From Diadema setosum (taxonomy: Eukaryota; Echinodermata; Echinoidea; Diadematoida; Diadematidae), in the NCBI GenBank assembly GCA_033980235.1, contig CM067077.1, positions 186,001 to 250,000 of the forward strand: DNA of 64,000 bases. Reading direction: 5' to 3'. Positions 56,520 to 64,000 of the stretch are shown one piece after another (position 1 is the stretch's first letter; every line of letters begins with the position of its first letter). A model generated the notes under the pieces. The model was not told the origin of the DNA, ran no database searches, and saw nothing but the letters and a program-made list of their open reading frames with translations. The translations under genes were made by a program, and so were the position numbers.

Positions 56520-57870
56520 AATTGATGGCGGGAGAGAGAGAGAGAGAGAGAGCGCCATATCCATAGAGGAAGAGAAGTATGGATGAAGAAAATGATATCA
56601 ATATTGGTAAAGAGCGCCATTATCTCCACTGTCAATAAACACTATGCGCCTTAGGGAATCCCTAAATTCCATGAAACGCTGTCATTTTATGGCATATAAT
56701 TTGACATTCTTTTCTGCCGAAGTAAAGGTAGAAAGAAAGGTTTAAAAAGCAAGAATCTCGGATGAGCTGGGTTACCAGTTTTCTGGTTTTATTCAGGACA
56801 ATGAAGTTCCCTCTGTCGCCAGAGAGAGATATCAGCCGCAGCAATGCTGCATATGTCTTCCAAAGTGAGCGTGTTTACTGAAATATACTTAGGGGAAAAT
56901 AAAACGTGGTGTATATTCAACATCTACTGTGTGTGTATTCACCCTCAAGCTCTTTCCAGCACGCTGTCATTCCTCAATACAGCCGCATTTTTCGGATTAT
57001 TTTCATGTATCTATAATGCTGCCTTGGTTGGCTCCCGTCTGGTGGCTCGACATGCTTTGTGAGATCTATGAAAGCCACAATAATAGATCTCCTACAATGT
57101 AAGGGGGTTTGCACAACAGACACTTGTACGACCTCTTTTAGCAGAGCAGCGGATAAAAGAGCAAAGGGGAAAAACGAATAACGAGCACTAACAAGAGAAG
57201 ATAATCAAATACCTACAGACGGTCGATGTACATATGGAATGGCTTGATGTAGATTTATGAAGGCGCACAACTGTGAGAATGTAACTTGTTCCTATGACAA
57301 AATAGAGAGGACGATTTAAATGTGGTATCCCTCGTCCACAAACGTGGGCTAGGGTTAGGAAGAGATAATAGTAGCAAGATAAACTGACAATGTCTGAGAT
57401 AGGTGTGCTACAGAATTCGCATCCTATATACTGGACCACCAAATCATAATCAGTTCTGGATGGATTAATAGTTTCATAAAACTTGGTCCCAATAAAGGAA
57501 AGTTATGGAATTCTGTAGTTTCTCATGGCGTCAAAATTAAGTGGTATCAGTCCCATATTCACAAATAATTTTATCGACAAACATTAACAAAGATGATGTC
57601 ATCACAGTACGTGTCTTCAGTTGCTTTGTGCATTGATCTTCATAAAATTCTTGACACAAAATTCAAAAAAAAAAGATACAAAGTGTCATCATATTATCAT
57701 AAATTTCAATGTACTGTTGTCACAATATAGCCTACTAAAGGTGACTTTGGGGAAAAGAATGCAGTTGCCAAATCAAAAATGAATAATTTATGATCATATA
57801 TTGTGTACAAACCATTCAGAGTTGCGATGCGATGTCTTTTAATGTACGTGTTTGGCTGCAACAAATATCC
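56520..57870. repeat. Segmental duplication copy B, distal block
   Basis: Diverged counterpart of 34493-36000 in the same orientation, starting with a shorter GA microsatellite (56531-56552). Shared blocks are listed under copy A. Many substitutions and indels but constant order, so an old duplication. Confidence 0.85.
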
Positions 57871-59171
57871 CCAACAGTACCATGACCTTTTTTCTCACAA
57901 GCAAAAATTGATGAAACTGCTATTACCCACGTTCTAGTAAAAAGTAGCGGGTACACTATTGATTTAACTTAACTTGGACATGGTTTGGAATTTCAATTGA
58001 AACCTAACATAATATCAGAGAGGATGGCAGAATAGTATATTATTGGTAAAAGGTGGTCTATAGAGTGCTACTGCATGTCATTTCTTTCCTCTTTACGAAA
58101 CCTTGATTTATTTACCTATTGTGTACACATTGTGCGCATTGAGATCGTTATGAATATAGGAATTTGATATTGACGTGTCCCTGCGACTTCAAAGAACAGT
58201 GATGTCTTTTTTTTTTCTGTTTTGTTTTGTTTTGCCTGCTACGTGTGTGCATTTGCGGAAGAAATACGAAGATATCTAATCGCAGGCGGCTTTAATCAGC
58301 ACATCAGCTCCTTTAAAATTCTCCGTCGATCGTTGAAACTGTATCCGCTAAAGCTTATCAAGTGAACAAAATCATACCACCAGCAGAATAGAAACAATGA
58401 AATTAAATTGAAGGTTTTCTTCAGGTAAGCTCCACGCGATTATGTAATTGAAACCAACTTTTTATCAAAACTAATGATACAATGGTAATCCAAAGCACCC
58501 AACAACAACACGTGATCTTTCTGATCTGTTGATATCAATTATATCGAGTTTGCTTCTATCTAGATCAAAATTACATTCATTATACCAGAGGTTTGCATCG
58601 TTTGCACCGCATGTCTTTGTACTATTAAAGGAACCTCCGTGTTTATACCTTTCTTTACGGTACATGTTGTTTAAGACAGTTGCTTTTGAAGCAACGTTAT
58701 GTTTTGGCACTGCTCTATGCCACCTCACCGTCACCCACTCATCCTGTATCCCTTCAAAAATCATTCCCAATCTCATGATCGGGAGTCACTAGACCGTGAT
58801 GACATGTCAGGTCATGTGATCAACTGACTTTCACGCGTTCACTTCCCAGCTTGATAAAACTTCGACGAAACAATCGAATCTTCATCTCGTGAAACACGTC
58901 ATTCTATATCCATCGATATCGTAAGAGCACTTGGTCAGTATATCTCTAGATTCTTCCCTTTGGCGTATGGCTGTCATCCCGTCCAGAAAAAAACAAAACA
59001 AATCAAGACAAGTGACTACATCATGCTGCTAAGAAAAGTATCAACAGCTGCGACTGAGTGATTTCCGTGAGTATCATGTATTAATACATTTGCTTTGATA
59101 TATTATATACTGTAATCAGCAATAGGTATTTGCCTTTACGTGTGTTGTTTCGATGTAATGCTATACAGAAT

Positions 59172-59172
<1 letters not shown>
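57871..59172. other. Non-coding spacer
   Basis: No gene recognised. Opposing frames at 58471-58792 have no recognisable motif and no splice sites that would support an exon. Confidence 0.4.
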
Positions 59173-59203
<31 letters not shown>

Positions 59204-59230
59204 CAGATAGATAGATAGATACTTTGATAT

Positions 59231-59263
<33 letters not shown>

Positions 59264-59287
59264 TAGATAGATAGATATAGACAAATT

Positions 59288-59340
<53 letters not shown>
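59173..59340. repeat. GATA/GACA microsatellite
   Basis: Long GATA tetranucleotide run with GACA variants at about 59241-59260 and two short interruptions. Confidence 0.95.
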
Positions 59341-59732
59341 TGAATGGTTAATTTTATCAAAAGGAATGTAGGGGCCTATAGCAGCCCAGAGGCTGGACTG
59401 CATGTCCTTGATATAAAATGTAAAAACAGAATGATAGAATAGAATGTTTATTCACATTAGACAGATGAAACCTTGAGCCTTATTACATTTACTGTAAATG
59501 CATTTCTCTTCTAAAACACAGTTTTGCATCAAAGATTGATAACACATTTGTAAGTAATTACAACTGAAAATGAAATCCACTTATTTAGAACAAAAAGAAT
59601 AACAAGCACAGTTGTATAATGTACATGCACGTATCCAACTGTGAATATTTACACTAAATTGATAATAGGTACCACATTTCAAATCAATTGCTCAAAAACT
59701 ATGTGAATTAATTTATCTTTGTAGTTTTTTTT

Positions 59733-61060
59733 CAATTCAATTCAATTCAATTCAAAGGTTTTATTTCACTTCTTTCAACAGTATGTACAAAAAGTATAAA
59801 TTCGACATGCGTTTGAAGGAATGATACATAGGTAGCAAAGAATTACATTTTCCAGTAGTCATTACAAAGTGAGGCATTTTTCATAGAAACATATTAATAC
59901 ATTCTGCGAAAAAAAGTGGAGGTATCCACTCAAAAGACTGTGCTTGTACTATGTGGGCACCTCACAGGGAAAAAAAAAAATAGGTGAATAACTTAACTAC
60001 AAGTGTGCGGGAAATGAGAAAAGAAGGGGGAAAGGGGAGAGCTGGAGAGGGAGGAAACAGAAATAGAAGTAAAGAGACGAGACAACTAAAAATAAAAAGC
60101 CTAGATCAATCAATACATTAAAGATCAAGCCCACAGAGACTATTAGCCATATTAGAAGTGTAGAGCGTTGAAAGCGACCGAGAAAGTGACATACTGAAAG
60201 CGGAACATATTATCTGTTCCGTGAAGGCGCGTATAATAGTGTACAAGTTCGCAATAAAATAAGCAAGGGATCGGAATGCCGCGAAAGACGCAACCTAACA
60301 TGCCTAAGAAAAATCAATAGCATCCTGGTGCTTACAAAACCTACATGCTTAAAAAAGATAGACAAACTTAGTTTCTTTCTGCTACATCATAAGACTTAAG
60401 GAGGAATGATTTCAATCTTTTTTTTTTTAACAAATACAAAGAAGAAGCATTTTTTTAAAATATGGACTTAGGGAGTTCCAGAATCTTGGACATGTATAAA
60501 TAAATGTCTGCTGAGCTAACACAGTTTTAGCAGGGGGCTAATGAAATTCATTATACTGTCTTGTTGGGTATTTATGGTATGTCAGGTTACGAGGAAACAT
60601 GGAATCAAATATAAGCGGAAGACAGTTATTATTATAACTATACATAAATTGTCCTAAATGAAATAAGAACAAATCTTTAATTTTCAAAATCTTATTTTCA
60701 AAGAACAAAGGAGCTGTATGAGAGCAAGGAGCGGCATTACAAATGATTCGAAGTGCCTTCTTTTGTAACGATAAAACCCTATCTAATAATGTTTGATGCG
60801 TGTTTCCCCATGCTACAATTCCGTAATCTAAATAACGTATAATATCAAAGACTAATACAGTATAAATAATGAGTGTTGGGGAAGAAACAATTTAAGCCTA
60901 TTAATGACGCCTACATTACGTGAAATAATTTTACAAAAATTATCTATATGAAATTTCCAAGAAAGTTTATTATCTACTGTCATTCCAAGAAATTTTGTAT
61001 ATGAAACACTTTCTAAAGTACTTTTTACTCAAATAAAGAATCTGAAACTACCTTAAATAT
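59733..61060 (-). pseudogene. Decayed CR1-like LINE, 5' truncated
   Basis: On the minus strand the sequence starts with YTKFLGMTVDNKLSWKFHID (about 61000) and continues, after frame changes, through LDYGIVAWGNTHQ, LQKKALRIICNA, FLFHLGQFMYSY and a YHKYPTRQYN region (about 60560) that matches the C-terminus of the 42-43 kb LINE. Two or more indels and a stop break the frame. The 3' UTR holds the conserved hairpin (59963-59919), and the tail is a run of TTGAA units at 59733-59757. Confidence 0.8.
59919..59963 (-). other. LINE 3' UTR hairpin, copy d
   Basis: Outer arms GAGGTGCCCAC and GTGGATACCTC (nine Watson-Crick pairs, one wobble, one mismatch), 5' internal loop ATAGTAC, inner AAGC-ACA-GTCTT, 3' internal loop TTGA. 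It lies about 160-190 nt upstream of the tail. Confidence 0.65.
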
Positions 61061-61137
61061 CCTTTCTTGGGACTTTATGTATGTTTTGTGAGGTAATGCT
61101 GTGCAAATGATGTAAATTCGCTTTCTAAGTCTATTTC

Positions 61138-61140
<3 letters not shown>

Positions 61141-61174
<34 letters not shown>
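61141..61174. repeat. AT microsatellite
   Basis: About sixteen AT units. Confidence 0.9.
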
Positions 61175-61177
<3 letters not shown>

Positions 61178-61424
61178 AATTTCATTCTGTCAGTTGGCTA
61201 CGACCTACACCTTATCACTCAAGTGTTTGTCGAATGCATCTGTAGCCGCTTTGAGACGACAGCAAGAACGTAAAGGAGTAGCTTTTTATTCAAGTTTGCA
61301 CGATGGCAACTGAATTGATTCGCTCCAACAACCATCATTCCACTTCGTTGTGTATCAGTTTAAGTATATTAAAAAAAAAAAATCTCCGCCTTTGAGTAAG
61401 TTGTCTAAAGGTCATACGCATTCA

Positions 61425-61774
61425 AATCTTGAATGGTTTTCACCCAAAGTGAAGGACTGCAAACTCCTTTGTGTTGACCTCAGAAGGCCTCAGTGACTGA
61501 CAAGAAGAGACTCAACCTTCCATTTAACTACACTGTACGGGCAAGTCATTATACTACACGGTGGGTTCCAAAGAACACCGAAGAAGAAAGGGTAAGGTGC
61601 ACTGGTGTATTCCATATGACTGAAAAGTCGCTGTGGCATTAAGCCGTCCAATTCGATCAGCATTGGAAGTGAGATCTCTCAAATCTTAGATCACTATTTA
61701 AATACGTACTTTAGAGAGATTCACAAGGTTATGCGGGCGTTGATTTACTGCTGTCCAACACCAACTTTTAACAG
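61425..61774 (+). promoter_or_regulatory. Duplicated promoter and candidate first exon, copy B
   Basis: Counterpart of 39220-39569: GGTGGGTTCCAA block near 61560, ATTGG near 61660, TATTTAAA at 61695-61702, GATTCACA near 61720, CTGCTGTCCAACACCA near 61749 and an ACAG|GTAAGAAG donor with the last exon base at 61774. Conservation of donor and core promoter-like boxes between diverged copies suggests function. The gene it would serve lies beyond the right edge. Confidence 0.45.
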
Positions 61775-62364
61775 GTAAGAAGTGAAACTGTAATCTTTTT
61801 ATGGGAGTGTAAGAGTATTGCATTTTTGTGGATATTTTCACACATCTCATGGTGAAGCAGGACTTAGCGAGAATGATAGATGATTGCGTATTTATGTGTG
61901 TCTGTGTGTGTCTCTGCGCTCACTCGCTTTGCTATAGCTCTCCCATCTCCCTCCCCTTCACACGCCATAATCATGATAATAGCTAACATTAATTTCAATA
62001 TGTTTTGAGAATGGATGTTGCAGGAGGTGTAAACGTAAAACAGCAAATCCCACAACGTTTGTCATGACATACGTGACTTTGGCTGTTGGTTTACTTGCCA
62101 TGCTGACCCGCATCACCCTGTATCTCTGCAGGCAAGCCAGGCCATTGGCCAGTGATGTGCCAGATTATTTTCCCATATAGCTATCGCATGAACGCACAAA
62201 ATTCAAAGAGTTATTCATTTCACGCGTGTCACATTACAGCATTTCAAAAACATTATCATGAAGTAATATGGTATATACCGTGACTGTCAACATGGTGGGC
62301 AATAATGTTTGGCTCCCATATAAACCTTTGTTATAAGATTCATATACAGTTCCACAGTTAGCGG
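61775..62364. other. Spacer or putative intron after copy B
   Basis: Weak collinear similarity to 39570-39900 (TCCCACAACGTTT near 62047 against TCCCACAATGTTT near 39842). No gene recognised. Confidence 0.4.
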
Positions 62365-62460
62365 CTGCGTTTACGCCATGTTTCCGGCGGCCAAGGCAGT
62401 TCCGTTTCAGGCCACCGTGCACAAAACGGGATGGACGTGAGACATCGCGGCTGCTAGAAT
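62365..62460. repeat. Fragment of the inverted-repeat element family at 38676-39193
   Basis: CTGCGTTTACGCCATGTTTC and TTTCAGGCCACCGT blocks match the right arm of the 38.7-39.2 kb element in inverted orientation. Confidence 0.55.
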
Positions 62461-62949
62461 TGTAAATTGATAAGAATTGAGCAATATTGCGAAATCGAGA
62501 AATATTGATTTTCACTGCTTTGAAGGAAAGAAACCATGAGGATACCAGGAAAGCAGGAACGGGAATCTGTTTTGTAGAGTCAAAAACTGGCTCAAGACAG
62601 AGTAAAATGAATCGAATTTCAACGGTTGGAGGTGAACCGTGAGCCGTATAGAGCGTAACAAGGAACTCTCGAGATGGGAATGGGCTGGTGGGCACCAGAC
62701 GTACCAGGCTTCTGTGGACATGAATGCAGGGGCCTACTCTAACTACAATCAGGGACGTCACCAGCTTTTTTTTCAAGGGGGTGCGTTTTGACACTAAATG
62801 TAACCTGCGAGATTCTTTTTTTTTTTATAATTAATTCATTGTTTCCTGTATCATCATGTACATTTACATAATACACTGTACATATCATAAATGTATATAC
62901 ATACATTGTTAGTGCACGTATTCATAAGAATTAAGTTTAACATTGTGGA
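62461..62949. other. Non-coding spacer
   Basis: A 186-codon minus-strand frame (62234-62794) spans it but runs through the repeat fragment and has no recognisable domain, so it is not called. Confidence 0.4.
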
Positions 62950-64000
62950 AAATCACTGTAAAGGACTATGATTATAACATACGGGGGAAGTGACGGTGTG
63001 AGATCCTCGGTGAGGGACCGAAGCGACCGAGCGGGGGGAGGGGGATACCCCCTCCCAAGGTAGGGACTTTTTGTAAAAACAGAGTATAAAAGTCGCGTTT
63101 GTAGGGCATTTTAATCAATTTTTTTAAAGGGATTTAAACATCGTAAAAAAAAAATCACTGTGAAGGACTATGATTATAACATACGGGGGTACATTATGCG
63201 ACGGGATGAGATCCTCGGCGATGGAGCGAAGCGACTTACCGGGATAGGGTGTGGGAGGGGGATACGCCTCCCTCGGTATAGGGATTTTTTGTAAAAGCAG
63301 AGTACAAAAGTCGTGTTGGTAGAGCATCTAAAAGTAAATTTCTGGGAATCAAACATAGTGGATAGTTCACTGTAAAGGACTATGATTATATCTTATGGGA
63401 GTATAGTCATACATTATGTGACGGGGTGAGATCCTCGGCGAGGGAGCGTAGCGACCGATCGGGGGAGGGTGTGGGAGGGGAATACCCCCTCCCACGGTTG
63501 GGACTTTTTGTAACAGCAGAGTACAAAAGTCGCGTTTGTAGGGAATTTTTTGATGAAATTTTGAGGGATTTAAACATCGTTAAAAAATCACTGTGAAGTA
63601 CTATGATTATAACATACGGGGGTACATTATATCACGGGATGACATCCTCGGCGAGGAAGCGAAGCGACCAAGCGGGATAGGGTTTGGGAGGGGGATACTC
63701 CCTTCCACGGTGTAGGGACTTTTTGTAAAAGCAGAGTACAAAAGTCGCGTTTGTAGAGCATGTACAAGCAAATTTCTGGGAATCAATCATAGTGAAAATT
63801 TCAATGTAAAGGACTATGATTATAACATACGGGTGTACATTATGTGACGGTGTGAGATCCTCGGCGAGCGAGCGGGGGAGGATGTGGGAGGGGGATACCC
63901 CCTCCCACGGTATAGGGGCTTTTTTTTAAAGCAGGGTAATGTCGCGTTTATAGAGCATTTTAAAAGCAAATTTGTAGGGTATTCAACATAGTAAAAAAAC
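62950..64000. repeat. Tandem array of 200-220 bp units, running off the edge
   Basis: Five units begin near 62954, 63155, 63368, 63588 and 63803 with a CACTGTAAAGGACTATGATT-like block. Each continues through GAGATCCTCGGCGAGGGAGC, a GGGAGGGGGATACCCCCTCC near-palindrome and a GTACAAAAGTCGCGTTTG block. No coding potential. The array extends past the right end. Confidence 0.85.

Noticed and set aside
58471..58792. Opposing frames of 101 and 87 codons
   Set aside because: Looked for a host exon, but found no motif and no convincing splice sites.
59136..59403. Tyr/Leu/Ser-rich frames
   Set aside because: Translation of the GATA repeat.
62234..62794. 186-codon minus-strand frame
   Set aside because: Runs through a fragment of a dispersed inverted-repeat element and has no recognisable domain or splice context.

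Overview
The window is animal nuclear DNA, AT-rich and dominated by transposons. Spliced GT-AG introns, several non-LTR retrotransposons (LINE) clades and a Gmr1-type Ty3/Gypsy element (a lineage described from deuterostomes) suggest a marine invertebrate deuterostome, most likely an echinoderm such as a sea urchin. The species is an inference; no rRNA or mitochondrial marker is present.

Only one convincing host gene is seen: a cationic amino acid transporter of the SLC7A/CAT subfamily on the + strand. Its coding sequence is spread over three exons between 47103 and 50930 (649 codons), preceded by a splice acceptor at 47016-47017, so at least one upstream exon exists. The transporter lies between two collinear, diverged copies of a segment about 22 kb apart (34.5-39.9 kb and 56.5-62.1 kb). 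Each copy ends in an ATTGG box, a TATA-like box and a short candidate first exon with a GTAAG splice donor (39569 and 61774). The first could be the promoter and exon 1 of the transporter. The second predicts a tandem paralogue just beyond the right edge.

Left part (1-17 kb): a 5'-truncated Tx1/L1-like LINE (about 0.97-4.2 kb, +), palindromic TTAA-flanked non-autonomous DNA elements at 4.2-6.1, 7.3-7.9, 8.8-9.2 and 12.3-12.7 kb (the first split by a 1.4 kb hairpin-ended element), other inverted-repeat elements, and a long CR1-like LINE (12.8-16.4 kb, -) with complete endonuclease and reverse transcriptase motifs and C-terminal frameshifts. Middle (17.5-24.1 kb): a complete Gmr1-like LTR retrotransposon with two LTRs that read as identical (195 bp) and a 5-bp target duplication. 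It is inserted in a tandem array, has one uninterrupted 1312-codon Gag-Pol frame, and its integrase catalytic core is missing. Right of it: LINE 3' ends, inverted-repeat elements, a 5'-truncated CR1-like LINE (41.5-43.3 kb, -), decayed L2/CR1-type LINEs at 37.4, 44.5-46.2, 55 and 59.7-61.1 kb, microsatellites, and a tandem array at 62.95 kb that runs off the right edge.

The most notable non-coding signal is a hairpin found five times, on both strands, always about 190-240 nt upstream of the 3' tail of a CR1-like LINE. The outer stems differ in sequence but remain paired, around a common AAGC-loop-GCTT core. This looks like a conserved RNA structure of the LINE 3' UTR. All coordinates and alignments were read by eye; no search was run.
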